Source of the DNA: Candidatus Poseidoniaceae archaeon
Lineage (GTDB): Archaea; Thermoplasmatota; Poseidoniia; Poseidoniales; Poseidoniaceae
NCBI GenBank assembly: GCA_030747695.1
Contig: JASLKG010000002.1
Location: 1-64,000 of the forward strand
Length of the DNA: 64,000 nucleotides
Direction of reading: 5' to 3'
Position 1 is the first letter of the stretch, and the number at the start of each line of letters is the position of its first letter. The notes below the pieces were generated by a model, which was not told the DNA's origin, did no database searches, and was given only the letters and a program-made list of their open reading frames with translations. A program made the position numbers and the translations under genes. Positions 34,734-43,108 of the stretch are shown piece by piece.

Positions 34734-36065
34734 ATGGCGAAGGAGATCTGGATAGCCGATGTCCAGTCTGGTGCCCATGATGGGGACGAGATTGAGTTAA
34801 AGGGATGGGTAAAAAGAACTCGCGGCTCAAATAAAATTCGTTTTGTAGTATTACGTGATTCCACAGCCACAATACAATGTGTTGCCAAACGTGATTCTAT
34901 TGGTGATGAATCCTTTGAAGAATTGAAGGGTGCTCTTATCGAAGCCTCTCTCGAAATTAGAGGAATTGTAAATCCTGATGATAGAGCTCCTGGAGGTCAT
35001 GAATTAATCGTAACTTCAGTACGTGTTGTAGGTGGCGTCAGACCTGATTCACCATTCCCAATAACTGAGAGTGCAATGGAATCTGCAGATGGTGGAGAAA
35101 CTGAATTTTTACTAGATAATAGACACCTTTACCTTAGGACTAGTAGGATGACAAACATGCTTAAAATTCGTTCATCTGTCTTTGGTGCAATTCACTCTTA
35201 CTTCCGTGATCTTGACTTTACTGAATATCAGGCTCCAAACTTTGTAGCTGGTGCTGTAGAAGGGGGTTCGACACTATTCGAGGTTCCTTATTTTGGTAAA
35301 AAGGCTTACTTGACACAATCATGGCAGTTGTATGCCGAAGCCGCAATGCCGGCACTTGAAAGATTATACACAATTGCTCCCTCTTTTAGAGCTGAGAAAA
35401 GTAGAACACGTAGACATCTTACTGAATTCTGGCATGCTGAAATGGAAGTAGCGTGGGCATCTAACTCTGAGATTATGAACCATGGAGAAGGAGTTGTGCG
35501 TCATATTGCAAAGAGATTGTTGAATGAACGAGAAAATGAATTGAACGAAATTGGACGAGATTTGGATTTATTGGCAAGATATGCTGACAACCCGTACCCT
35601 CGTATGCGTTATGATGAAGCCATAGAAACACTACAAAGTATGAATGTAGATGTCGAATGGGGACAAGATTTAGATTACTCTAAAGAGAAGGTTTTGACTC
35701 AAGACTTTGATGTACCTCACTTCTTAACTCATTATCCCAAGGTCGCTAAACCATTCTATCATAGAGTTGATCCAGATGATGAAAAATACGTACTTTGTCA
35801 TGACCTCCTAGCACCTGAAGGATATGGAGAAATAATTGGTGGAGGAGAACGTACTTGGAGTGAAGAAGAAATTCTTGCTAGAATAGACGAGGAAGGTGTT
35901 CCGCGAGAGCCATACCAATTTTACATTGATACACGTACTTACGGAGGAGTCCCCCACGGTGGATTTGGGCTTGGAGTTGACAGAGTATGCAGTTGGTTAA
36001 GTGGAGCCGAACATATTCGAGAAGTTATTCCCTTCCCACGTGATAGTAGAAGAGTTACCCCTTGA
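34734..36065 (+). CDS. asnS: Asparaginyl-tRNA synthetase
   Basis: About 443 residues from ATG 34734 (the frame is open 31 codons upstream, but those overlap the divergent gene). The N-terminal OB-fold anticodon domain runs to about residue 110; the class II core follows. Motif 2 is 'PSFRAEKSRTRRHLTEFWH', motif 3 'HGGFGLGVDRVCSWL'. Several phrases ('AVEGGSTLFEVPYFGKKAYL', 'LLAPEGYGEIIGGGE', 'YGGVPHGGFGLG') match archaeal AsnRS rather than AspRS. It charges tRNA-Asn directly, so the transamidation route may not be needed for Asn. Confidence 0.9.
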   Translation: MAKEIWIADVQSGAHDGDEIELKGWVKRTRGSNKIRFVVLRDSTATIQCVAKRDSIGDESFEELKGALIEASLEIRGIVNPDDRAPGGHELIVTSVRVVGGVRPDSPFPITESAMESADGGETEFLLDNRHLYLRTSRMTNMLKIRSSVFGAIHSYFRDLDFTEYQAPNFVAGAVEGGSTLFEVPYFGKKAYLTQSWQLYAEAAMPALERLYTIAPSFRAEKSRTRRHLTEFWHAEMEVAWASNSEIMNHGEGVVRHIAKRLLNERENELNEIGRDLDLLARYADNPYPRMRYDEAIETLQSMNVDVEWGQDLDYSKEKVLTQDFDVPHFLTHYPKVAKPFYHRVDPDDEKYVLCHDLLAPEGYGEIIGGGERTWSEEEILARIDEEGVPREPYQFYIDTRTYGGVPHGGFGLGVDRVCSWLSGAEHIREVIPFPRDSRRVTP

Positions 36066-36762
36066 TGTAACTCTTAATTGCTGATAAGACATCATTTAGA
36101 TCTCTCGACCTAATAGTGAGATCTGCTATTTCTACTGGCTTCTCATCCCATGGGTTAAAACAAATTGATAGTCCAGATTCAAGAAACATACCAATATCAC
36201 CAGCAGAGTCTCCAATAGTGACTGTGTTTTCTTTAGGTATCCCTAGTCTCCTTTGTAGCATTTTAACTATTGAGCCCTTACCATTCATTTGTACCATGTA
36301 CCGTCCAAAATCATCAATGCTACCATCAATGGTCCTTAGCCAGCCATTTGTAAAAACATGGAAAACCGTATCTCTGCCGTCATGTCTGTCAATTCCTCCC
36401 CAGCGACGTGTCCACTTACCCCTGGGATACATCAATGCAATTTCCCGTGCTGTTTGTTGCATTCCACCACTAATTATTGCTAATTCATGCCCGGATTCCA
36501 CAAGATAGGATAGGCAATTTTCGATACCTTTCATCAGTGGTGTTCCATCACATAATTGTCGTAATTGATTATCATCAATATCTGGATAAGTTTCTTTCAT
36601 CAAAGCTATATCCATTTTTAGCCAATCCCATTCATTTAGAAGTCCTTGATTATATAGATCGAAAGCCTGCTCATTAGAAATATCCAATTTATCATAAACA
36701 TATTGCCATGTAGACATATGATCTACCAGAACTCGATCCATGTCAAAACAAATTAAATGTGT
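36055..36762 (-). CDS. HAD-family phosphatase, phosphoserine phosphatase-like
   Basis: About 235 residues from ATG 36762, which has GAGGG just upstream; an upstream TTG overlaps the neighbouring gene. HAD motif I is 'LICFDMDRVLVD' (DxD nucleophile), motif II 'LAIISGGMQ', motif III Lys near 'GKGSIVKMLQ', motif IV 'IGDSAGDIGMF'. The order and the 'SGG' are those of the SerB/PSP branch, but the substrate could differ. It overlaps the 3' end of asnS by 11 bases and follows the glycosyltransferase-like gene. Confidence 0.85.
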   Translation of the reverse strand, partial: THLICFDMDRVLVDHMSTWQYVYDKLDISNEQAFDLYNQGLLNEWDWLKMDIALMKETYPDIDDNQLRQLCDGTPLMKGIENCLSYLVESGHELAIISGGMQQTAREIALMYPRGKWTRRWGGIDRHDGRDTVFHVFTNGWLRTIDGSIDDFGRYMVQMNGKGSIVKMLQRRLGIPKENTVTIGDSAGDIGMFLESGLSICFNPWDEKPVEIADLTIRSRDLNDVLSAIKSYIKG

Positions 36763-36773
36763 CATAATAACCC

Positions 36774-37598
36774 TCACATTTTTTTGGGCCAATCATCATA
36801 TTGCGATTGTATTTGCTTGACCTGTTTTCCCATTATGTAGAGAATCAATCCTACCATCATTGCAAAAAGACCCATCAATGTTACTGCAATTACTGCAAGT
36901 CCAACGCCGATTGTGGTTTCATTCCACTCTTGGAAATTATCTAACACATTTCCCGATAACTTGTAACCTACAAAAAATAGTACGACTCCTGGAATTCCAA
37001 ATAACAATAATGGATGCTTAGATTCTAACATCCAATAGAATAGTTGAGCAAATCGAGATGCCGTTGCTAGTGATTCTCTTTGTTGAACCTTAGGAACTGG
37101 TTTTGAATAAAGAACGCGTACCTTAAGATCCTCAGGTAAATCGATAGCTGATTCTTCATTTGAGGCTTTAGAAAGGGCCAATAGACCCTCATGTGAAGCT
37201 GCCATATGAACAACTTCTGATTCTGCATAAATTGCTTCCTGGGGATTGGATAATTCAGTTTCTTTGGCACTGAATGCCATATGAACGTCCCATCTTTCCC
37301 TTGCTCTATTTATTAGCAGAGGTAAGTCACGTAATTTAAACCTGGAATCGATCTTTACAATTAGTGTTGATTTACAACCCGGTAATTCAAGTGATTTTTT
37401 GGCAAGTGGTATTGCTCTAGATTCACCATCATATTCAACCACGTCGCAGTCAATCTTTTTTGCCAACTCAATTGTGCCATCATTACTTCCCTGGTCAAAG
37501 ATTACTACATGATCACTAACTTCGAGAGACCTTACTACTAAAGATACTAAACGCAATTCAAAATTTGCGCCCAATAATATAACCCTAAGGCCCTCCAT
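36774..37598 (-). CDS. Glycosyltransferase-2-fold membrane protein with altered active site
   Basis: About 274 residues from ATG 37598, chosen for the strong Shine-Dalgarno AGGAGGT five bases upstream. The N-terminal half follows GT-A order ('HVVIFDQGSNDGT', 'STLIVKIDSRFKLRDLP'), but the usual VDDGS is FDQGS and the DxD region reads IDSR, so catalysis may be altered or lost. Two C-terminal transmembrane helices (about 190-260) match dolichyl-phosphate sugar synthase-like proteins. It is divergent from an intact GT2 gene at 37659. Confidence 0.72.
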   Translation of the reverse strand: MEGLRVILLGANFELRLVSLVVRSLEVSDHVVIFDQGSNDGTIELAKKIDCDVVEYDGESRAIPLAKKSLELPGCKSTLIVKIDSRFKLRDLPLLINRARERWDVHMAFSAKETELSNPQEAIYAESEVVHMAASHEGLLALSKASNEESAIDLPEDLKVRVLYSKPVPKVQQRESLATASRFAQLFYWMLESKHPLLLFGIPGVVLFFVGYKLSGNVLDNFQEWNETTIGVGLAVIAVTLMGLFAMMVGLILYIMGKQVKQIQSQYDDWPKKM

Positions 37599-37621
37599 AG
37601 TACCTCCTGTTAGTCCGATGT

Positions 37622-37636
37622 CCATGAAGTTCATGG
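37622..37636. promoter_or_regulatory. Perfect inverted repeat between divergent glycosyltransferase genes
   Basis: CCATGAA-G-TTCATGG is a perfect 7-bp inverted repeat in the 60-base region between the starts at 37598 and 37659. It is a candidate shared operator. Confidence 0.4.
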
Positions 37637-37658
37637 CTAGTCACTGTGTGGGAGTACT

Positions 37659-38489
37659 ATGTTCGAAGGCTGGAACATAGGCGTCGTGGTTCCTGCAAGA
37701 AATGAAGCAGAGCACATTGAACTAGTTCTAAAAACAGTTCCAGATTTTGTTGATAAAACCGTAGTTATTGACGATGGTTCGACAGATGGTACTGGGAATC
37801 TAGTGGGAAATGCAGATTTAGTGACACTTACAGGAAAAGGTGTTGGTGCTGCAATCGATGCTGGACATAGGCATTTGTTGTCAGAATTAGAAAAGCCATT
37901 TATCTCTGTAGTAATGGCTGGTGATGGTCAAATGGACCCTGATGATATGGAATCATTACTGAGGCCTATAATAACTCGTGAGGCACATCATGTGAAGGGT
38001 GAAAGGTTTGACCGTGCAGAAAAAATGCCTTTTACTAGGAGGTTTGGAACATTCTTACTCTCAATATTGACTAACCTTGCATGTGGACAAAGTATTCGGG
38101 ACCCGCAATGCGGTTATACAGCAACAACTAGTCAGGTGCTAGAGTCATGGGATTGGAATAATTCCTGGAGAGGTTATGGATACCCAAATTGGTGGTTAAT
38201 GCGCTTATCCCAGAATGGATGGGTTATTGCACATGCGCCTGTCAAGGCTATTTATCAGGGGCAAAAAAGTGGAATTAAGATTACTAATTTTTTGTTTAAG
38301 ACCTCATTGATGCTTTTTCTAGGGTTGCATTTGCGAATTGTTGACAATACAATGAACAGACAAAGTTTGGCTATTCCATTAATTTGGATCACATACATAG
38401 CTGGTTGGTTCTACAGTCCTATAATCTGGATTGCAACTCATTTATTTGATAGGTGGCACGTAAGCAAAATTAGGAGAGTTACAAGATGA
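37659..38489 (+). CDS. Family 2 glycosyltransferase with membrane anchor
   Basis: A 276-residue GT2 protein. Motifs: 'GVVVPARNEAEHI', 'TVVIDDGSTDGTG', 'VVMAGDGQMDPDDM' (DxD-like GDGQ), and 'DPQCGYTATTSQ'. One or two hydrophobic segments near residues 208-265 anchor it. GGGAG precedes the ATG. It likely transfers a sugar to a lipid carrier or surface glycan. It overlaps the parvulin gene by 4 bases (ATGA), so the two are translated together. Confidence 0.9.
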   Translation: MFEGWNIGVVVPARNEAEHIELVLKTVPDFVDKTVVIDDGSTDGTGNLVGNADLVTLTGKGVGAAIDAGHRHLLSELEKPFISVVMAGDGQMDPDDMESLLRPIITREAHHVKGERFDRAEKMPFTRRFGTFLLSILTNLACGQSIRDPQCGYTATTSQVLESWDWNNSWRGYGYPNWWLMRLSQNGWVIAHAPVKAIYQGQKSGIKITNFLFKTSLMLFLGLHLRIVDNTMNRQSLAIPLIWITYIAGWFYSPIIWIATHLFDRWHVSKIRRVTR

Positions 38490-38791
38490 AATTGCCAGGG
38501 AGATATGCTAATGCTAGACACATACTAGTAGGAAGTAAAACACAGGCCCAAAGTATCCTAGATGAAATTAGTAATTCAAGAAATAAACTACGTACATTCA
38601 AAAAAATGGCTAAGTTATATTCGTCATGCACTTCGGCTGAGAAAAAAGGAGATCTTGGTGACTTCCATGAAAAGCAAATGGTACCTCTCTTTTCAAAGCA
38701 GGTTTGGTCACAAGATCTAAATCAATGTGACTGTTTCATAAAAACACAATTTGGATATCACTTAATTTGGGTTCATTCTCGAGATGAATAA
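38486..38791 (+). CDS. Parvulin-type peptidyl-prolyl isomerase
   Basis: A 101-residue single-domain parvulin. The family pattern is complete: 'NARHILVGSKTQAQSIL', 'FKKMAKLYSSCTSAEKKGDLGDF', 'QMVPLFSKQVW' and 'KTQFGYHLIWVHSRDE'. It has no signal peptide, so it acts in the cytoplasm, catalysing cis-trans isomerisation of Xaa-Pro bonds. It is coupled to the preceding glycosyltransferase gene. Confidence 0.92.
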   Translation: MKLPGRYANARHILVGSKTQAQSILDEISNSRNKLRTFKKMAKLYSSCTSAEKKGDLGDFHEKQMVPLFSKQVWSQDLNQCDCFIKTQFGYHLIWVHSRDE

Positions 38792-38824
38792 ATGGACAAT
38801 TGTTGTACACAGAGAGTAAAGAGG

Positions 38825-38899
38825 TGGGTCTGTCCAGATTTGAACTGGAGTCCAAGCGTCCCAAACGCCCGAGTATAGGCCAAGCTAACCCACAGACCC
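38825..38899 (-). tRNA. tRNA-Pro (anticodon TGG)
   Basis: On the minus strand: acceptor GGGTCTG/CAGACCC, anticodon stem GGGCG/CGCTT with two G-T wobbles and loop TTTGGGA (anticodon TGG), T-arm CTCCAG-TTCAAAT-CTGGA region, discriminator A as expected for archaeal tRNA-Pro. CCA is not encoded and no intron is visible. Confidence 0.94.
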
Positions 38900-38933
38900 T
38901 CAAAGCAGGGGCCAAGGTTTCCCTTCTTGAATG

Positions 38934-39347
38934 TCACTGTAATAAAACAAAATTTTCTTCACCACAATCAAATAGTAATCCCTGAGAAATTGCTTCCTGT
39001 ATTACATAGGAAACTTCAATCATTATTCCACGAGACAATAGTGATGAGGACAACATTTCGGTAGTTAATTTACCATCGATAGAAGCGTCCTCTATTGCCA
39101 GTAATAAGTCTCCAGGAGAAGGTTTTGATATTACTTCGATATTACGTGGCATTTTTCTTGCCATCTCATCTCTCAACTCTGTTGGCATATTGGCTAATGC
39201 AACTGCCCTTTGTAGATCACCAGCACTATCCATGGTTCCTACTACTTCTGAATCTGAAAAAATTGAACCACAATGTGGACACTTTTTTGCACGCCCTTTA
39301 GAACCTGAATGGCGTTCACAATTTATGCACTTAATAACATAATACAT
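38934..39347 (-). CDS. Zinc-ribbon protein with C-terminal helical (wHTH-like) domain
   Basis: A 137-residue protein starting 'MYYVIKCINCERHSGSKG' and continuing 'KKCPHCGSIF', a four-Cys zinc ribbon of the type seen in archaeal DUF5817-like proteins. The C-terminal half (about 75-137) looks like a small winged-helix ('GKLTTEMLSSSLLSRGI...VIQEAISQGLLFD'). This suggests a nucleic-acid-binding or regulatory protein; the target is unknown. It is followed, leftward, only by tRNA-Pro and the convergent parvulin gene. Confidence 0.78.
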   Translation of the reverse strand: MYYVIKCINCERHSGSKGRAKKCPHCGSIFSDSEVVGTMDSAGDLQRAVALANMPTELRDEMARKMPRNIEVISKPSPGDLLLAIEDASIDGKLTTEMLSSSLLSRGIMIEVSYVIQEAISQGLLFDCGEENFVLLQ

Positions 39348-39356
39348 TTTATCACT

Positions 39357-40040
39357 TCAGAGGGAAAAATCAGTCCCGCCGTCAGTGTTTTGTCTTCTCT
39401 GTCCAGGCCTCATTGCTGGCGCTGCTGGTGCCTTTGTATCTACTCTCTTAGCAGCGTTAGCCATTGCATCAGTGGCTTGTCGTGTTAATCCACCACGAAC
39501 ACGTCCTACAGAACCACCACCGCTTAATTTGAGAGATTCTGGTAAAATCAATGCCGCCATAGCAACACCAAAATGCTCCTGAGCCGCTGTCACTTCATCA
39601 ACTGCGACATCAAATGATTGAACTTCCAAATCTCTACTAGCTAATCTTCTTTGCAAATTACGTTTTAGCCTCGATTCCGTTTCTTCATAATCAAGTTCTG
39701 TAGATATTTTCGCAACTATAGCACAATCTTCCCCCTCTGGTGTAGTGCATGCTGCCCATGCAACACCTGCACAAGCACTTGAACCATTATAGGCATATGC
39801 AGTTGCCAAGTGACACTCTACCAATGAGCCCATAGGCAGTGCTTGAGGAGGAGTTGCCTCGAAACCCATTGGCAAAAAAGCTCCATGGACTTCAATCAAA
39901 CGTGAGTCGCCTAATCCCATTTCAACTAAGCCTTGATCGTATGCATCTTCAGCGTTTTCACCCCATGGTGCTACTGCTGTCATTAACCACCCTGGACAAG
40001 CCGCGGCCGCTGCTTTTGGAGTATTGCCGGTTCCGAACAT
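39357..40040 (-). CDS. Pyruvoyl-dependent arginine decarboxylase homologue lacking the pyruvoyl-forming serine
   Basis: About 227 residues from ATG 40040 (a TTG four codons upstream also fits). The framework matches PdaD: 'NAEDAYDQGLVEMGLGDSRL', 'LPMGSLVECHLATAY', 'DYEETESRLKRNL' and 'EHFGVAMAALIL'. PdaD cleaves itself between two Ser in an 'ISSIMPP'-like segment to make a pyruvoyl group; here the aligned segment is 'IEVHGAFLPMG', so both Ser are gone. The catalytic Glu that follows the 'C-G-L-I-M' strand also appears to be Lys ('CAIVAKIS'). A Gly/Arg/Ala-rich C-terminal tail of about 60 residues is extra. It may be a non-catalytic paralogue or have a new activity. Confidence 0.75.
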   Translation of the reverse strand: MFGTGNTPKAAAAACPGWLMTAVAPWGENAEDAYDQGLVEMGLGDSRLIEVHGAFLPMGFEATPPQALPMGSLVECHLATAYAYNGSSACAGVAWAACTTPEGEDCAIVAKISTELDYEETESRLKRNLQRRLASRDLEVQSFDVAVDEVTAAQEHFGVAMAALILPESLKLSGGGSVGRVRGGLTRQATDAMANAAKRVDTKAPAAPAMRPGQRRQNTDGGTDFSL

Positions 40041-40093
40041 ATAGTAAGCCAAGAGGGGTGAGGTTCATCAAGGCCTTGGTCTTAACCACTGGT

Positions 40094-40393
40094 ATGGCGA
40101 TGAATTCGCGGACATTGTTATTCGTCGGAGCCATAATGATCTTGACAATTACATCGGGAGCATTTCTAAGTAGCGGTTCGGGATGGAAAATGCCCATGAC
40201 TGTCATATTAGTCGGTCTGTTTGTTGCACTAAATTTATTTGTTTTCGGAGTATTCCTAGATTCAAAATCAACTGGAAAAGGTTCAACGCCTCTTCAGGTA
40301 AAAAAGGCTACTAAAGCAAATAATTCTGATATTGAATCCAACGAAAACCTTCCCAATCCTGAAGAAAGCGGAATTGAACTGCCAATTTTATAA
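40094..40393 (+). CDS. Small membrane protein, unknown
   Basis: About 99 residues from ATG 40094 (ATG 40100 also possible). Two transmembrane helices ('TLLFVGAIMILTITSGAFL' and 'MTVILVGLFVALNLFVFGV') are followed by a polar, Asn/Glu-rich cytoplasmic tail. The frame is open upstream, but that part overlaps the divergent PdaD-like gene. No family recognised. Its stop directly precedes the convergent fttA stop. Confidence 0.6.
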   Translation: MAMNSRTLLFVGAIMILTITSGAFLSSGSGWKMPMTVILVGLFVALNLFVFGVFLDSKSTGKGSTPLQVKKATKANNSDIESNENLPNPEESGIELPIL

Positions 40394-42298
40394 TCAACTT
40401 AATCTCACAGTTTCAAGATTTTGTGGTGCATAGGTTCTAACTTTGAATTTTTCTCGAAGTGTCCTACCTAATTCATTGCACTTGAAATAATCACCATGGT
40501 GACAAATAACATTCTTAGGCCGTGGACTCATGTTTTCTATAAATTCAAGGAGTTGCCTTCTATCAGAATGTCCACTAAAGCCGTCAATTGTAGCCATTTC
40601 ACATCCAATTTTGACTATTTCTGTTTTACCTTCAATTATCATTGGTACTTCACTAAATCCTTTTTGCAATCTACGGCCAAGAGTGCCTTCTGCTTGATAT
40701 CCAACGAAGCAGAGTGAATTTCTATTTTCATGTGCCCAATTTTGGAAATATTGCATGACAGGCCCTCCATTCATCATACCACTAGTTGCTAGAACAATAC
40801 AAGGTCTACTATCCATAAGTATCGATTCTCGCATCTCTCTCCCCTGAACTGGCCGGAACCAATCAGAAGTGAAGGGATTGTCATCATCATCCTTCAACAA
40901 ACTCTTGCGCAAAACCTGTGTCAGATAATTAGGATGGGCCGAATGAATTGCTGTTGCTTCCTGTATCATCCCATCTAAATACACTGGAACTGGATTTACA
41001 GTACCTGATCTAAACAATTCATCTATAGCAATCATGACCTCTTGTGAACGACCTACAGCAAACACAGGACATATCAATTTACCACCTCGTTTTATTGTTC
41101 GACTAACTATGTCTTGCAACTCTTGATTTGCTTCTTCCCTACTTGGTTGAAAATCACCTGATGCTCCATATGTGGATTCTATTACCAGTGTTTCACACCT
41201 CGGAAAACGCGTATTTGCGGCATCAAATAGCCATGATTTCTCATATTTTTGATCACCACTAAAGACAATATTATGCTTACCATCTCCTACATGTAGATGT
41301 ACAGATGATGATCCTAAAATGTGCCCAGCATTATGCAGTGTCAGCTTAATATCCGGTGCAACATCTACTGTTTGTCCCCAATCCACATCAACAACGTGAC
41401 GCATACAAGTTCTGATATCTTCCATATCATATGGAGCTCTCTTGCCCTCTGCCCCTCCAACTTTAAGATAGTCTGATTGTAATAATAACATCATATCCCT
41501 TGTAGGAGGTGTGCAATAAACGGGTCCGCGATAGCCATAACGAAATAATACTGGCAACATACCTGCATGATCTAGATGTGCGTGTGTTAGTATTACTGCA
41601 TCCAATTTGTCCATTGGTAGTGCTTCGGGCGCAGTGAAATAGGGCATTGGATCTGTGTCTGATGCAATATTCACGCCTACATCAATCATCACTCGGCTTT
41701 CATTTGTGGTTACCAAATGGCAAGCTCTACCAACTTCTCTATATGAGCCAAGACCTGTAGTCCTTACCCAAAATGAGCCAGGTCGTTGTGGGCGGTATAT
41801 GTTTAGACCGAAATCTTTCAACATTTTCCGTCTTTCTTTAGCATGTGCTGCTCGATAGCCTCTGATATCATGAACCGTTTTTGAATGAATAGGAGGTGTT
41901 CTTTCAAATTTAACTAGCCATCCGCATTCATCTCTAATTGATTTAGCATTAACGCCACGGCGGCCGACTGCCTCTCCAGGATTGCCACAAACTACTGTTA
42001 CTTCACAATAACATCCATCAAAATAAATTGCCTCGACACCAGCCTTTTCATCCAATAGTTCTCTGATAAATATCTCAGTTTCTTCCTCTGATTTCATTAT
42101 AGATTCATGTGGCCTCAGTACTATTCTTCGCTTTATTTTCTTAGCAATTTTACCAATTAAACCATCACCAGATCCAAAAACTTCCGGATTAGGAGTAATT
42201 ATTGCAATGTCTCCAGCCTCCAAATCAACATCGTAGTCCGTCCCCTTAGGGACTATCTTAGCAATTTCATCTTTCATCTCTTTGAAACTTAATCTCAT
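40394..42298 (-). CDS. fttA: FttA/aCPSF1, KH-domain beta-CASP ribonuclease and transcription termination factor
   Basis: A 634-residue protein, the usual length. Two N-terminal KH-like domains (to about residue 150; 'GVEAIYFDGCYCEVTVVCG', 'VGRRGVNAKSIRDECGW') precede the metallo-beta-lactamase core with 'LTHAHLDHAGMLP' (HxHxDH), 'HNAGHILGSSSVH', and the beta-CASP part ending 'DGFSGHSDRRQLLEFIE'. It is homologous to eukaryotic CPSF73 and in archaea cleaves nascent RNA to end transcription. A GGAGGTG Shine-Dalgarno lies upstream of the ATG. The 88-base gap to psmB carries two hairpins. Confidence 0.96.
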   Translation of the reverse strand: MRLSFKEMKDEIAKIVPKGTDYDVDLEAGDIAIITPNPEVFGSGDGLIGKIAKKIKRRIVLRPHESIMKSEEETEIFIRELLDEKAGVEAIYFDGCYCEVTVVCGNPGEAVGRRGVNAKSIRDECGWLVKFERTPPIHSKTVHDIRGYRAAHAKERRKMLKDFGLNIYRPQRPGSFWVRTTGLGSYREVGRACHLVTTNESRVMIDVGVNIASDTDPMPYFTAPEALPMDKLDAVILTHAHLDHAGMLPVLFRYGYRGPVYCTPPTRDMMLLLQSDYLKVGGAEGKRAPYDMEDIRTCMRHVVDVDWGQTVDVAPDIKLTLHNAGHILGSSSVHLHVGDGKHNIVFSGDQKYEKSWLFDAANTRFPRCETLVIESTYGASGDFQPSREEANQELQDIVSRTIKRGGKLICPVFAVGRSQEVMIAIDELFRSGTVNPVPVYLDGMIQEATAIHSAHPNYLTQVLRKSLLKDDDDNPFTSDWFRPVQGREMRESILMDSRPCIVLATSGMMNGGPVMQYFQNWAHENRNSLCFVGYQAEGTLGRRLQKGFSEVPMIIEGKTEIVKIGCEMATIDGFSGHSDRRQLLEFIENMSPRPKNVICHHGDYFKCNELGRTLREKFKVRTYAPQNLETVRLS

Positions 42299-42318
42299 AG
42301 TTAAGCACCTCCAAACCC

Positions 42319-42370
42319 AAGAACTGACATGGTGAACCCCTCAAAGGGATCCACGGGTCAAAGCCCGCGG
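42319..42370 (-). terminator. Two adjacent GC-rich hairpins between psmB and fttA
   Basis: On the minus strand, CCGCGGG-CTTTGA-CCCGTGG (one G-T pair) is followed by a shorter CCC-TTTGA-GGGG hairpin; both loops share TTTGA. They lie downstream of psmB and upstream of the fttA Shine-Dalgarno. They could end psmB transcription or form an fttA leader. Boundaries are approximate. Confidence 0.35.
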
Positions 42371-42386
42371 GTAGAGTTGTAATTGG

Positions 42387-43031
42387 TTACTTTTTCAGAA
42401 CCTTGTTGATTTCGCTCTGTTCGACAGGAACGAATCCATCTTTTGAAGTAATTACAGCTAGGTCCATGCCGTTTCCAGACGCTGCATCACGCTGTGCGGA
42501 GGCAGAAAGGGATCGTGCTGCCAAGGCAACGGCTTCATCTCTTGACATTGAATCGCTAAATCCATCCTCTAAGACACCATACATATATGGTGAGCCTGAG
42601 CCTGTTGCACAATATGAATCCGGTATTGAGCCACCCGCTGAATCAATAGAATATACTGAACCACCATCATCATCGACACCAACTATCAACAGTTGTACCC
42701 AATGTGGTCTTCCAGAAAGTATGTTTGCAGTTAGTGTTGCTGCACCCTTTACAGTCATCTTATCATCTCTCTTTAGTTCAAAGAGTGAAACTTCTGCTGC
42801 TAGCGTTCTAGCAAGAGATTGTGCGTGTCCAACTAATCCAGCAGTTGTAAGTGCAAGATTATCTCCTATCTTGAATAGTTTCTGTACGCTTTTATTTGCA
42901 ACGAAATGGCCCATTGTAGCCCTGTGATCTGCACCAACAACGACACCACCTTTGAATGTGATTCCTATGGTGCTAGTACCGGTTTTGAATGCTCCTGGAC
43001 CCTCATCGCTCATCGATAAACCCTCTGACAT
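42387..43031 (-). CDS. psmB: Proteasome subunit beta
   Basis: A 214-residue precursor. The propeptide (about 18 residues) is removed before Thr19 in 'FKTGTSTIGI', exposing the catalytic N-terminal Thr. The Asp and Lys of the active site lie in 'VVVGADHRATMG' and 'NKSVQKLFKI'. The C-terminal half contains 'YSIDSAGGSIPDSYCATGSG' and 'SRDEAVALAARSL', standard for archaeal beta subunits. It forms the 20S core with an alpha subunit encoded elsewhere. Confidence 0.96.
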   Translation of the reverse strand: MSEGLSMSDEGPGAFKTGTSTIGITFKGGVVVGADHRATMGHFVANKSVQKLFKIGDNLALTTAGLVGHAQSLARTLAAEVSLFELKRDDKMTVKGAATLTANILSGRPHWVQLLIVGVDDDGGSVYSIDSAGGSIPDSYCATGSGSPYMYGVLEDGFSDSMSRDEAVALAARSLSASAQRDAASGNGMDLAVITSKDGFVPVEQSEINKVLKK

Positions 43032-43108
43032 AAGATTCCTCCATATTCGTCGGAAACAAGCCTCCGTCTCGCGGGACCCTTATCAACCAACCGTCACACC
43101 AGCCCCTC

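Noticed and set aside
34641-36065. Aspartyl-tRNA synthetase
   Set aside because: The 'EGYGEIIGGGE', 'EGGSTLFEVPYFGKKAYL' and 'YGGVPHGGFGLG' phrases match archaeal AsnRS; the archaeal AspRS 'SGGQR' and 'ILFPRD' pattern is not seen.
39839-40093. Upstream extension of the two-TM membrane protein
   Set aside because: The added part overlaps the coding sequence of the divergent PdaD-like gene and has no signal or family features.
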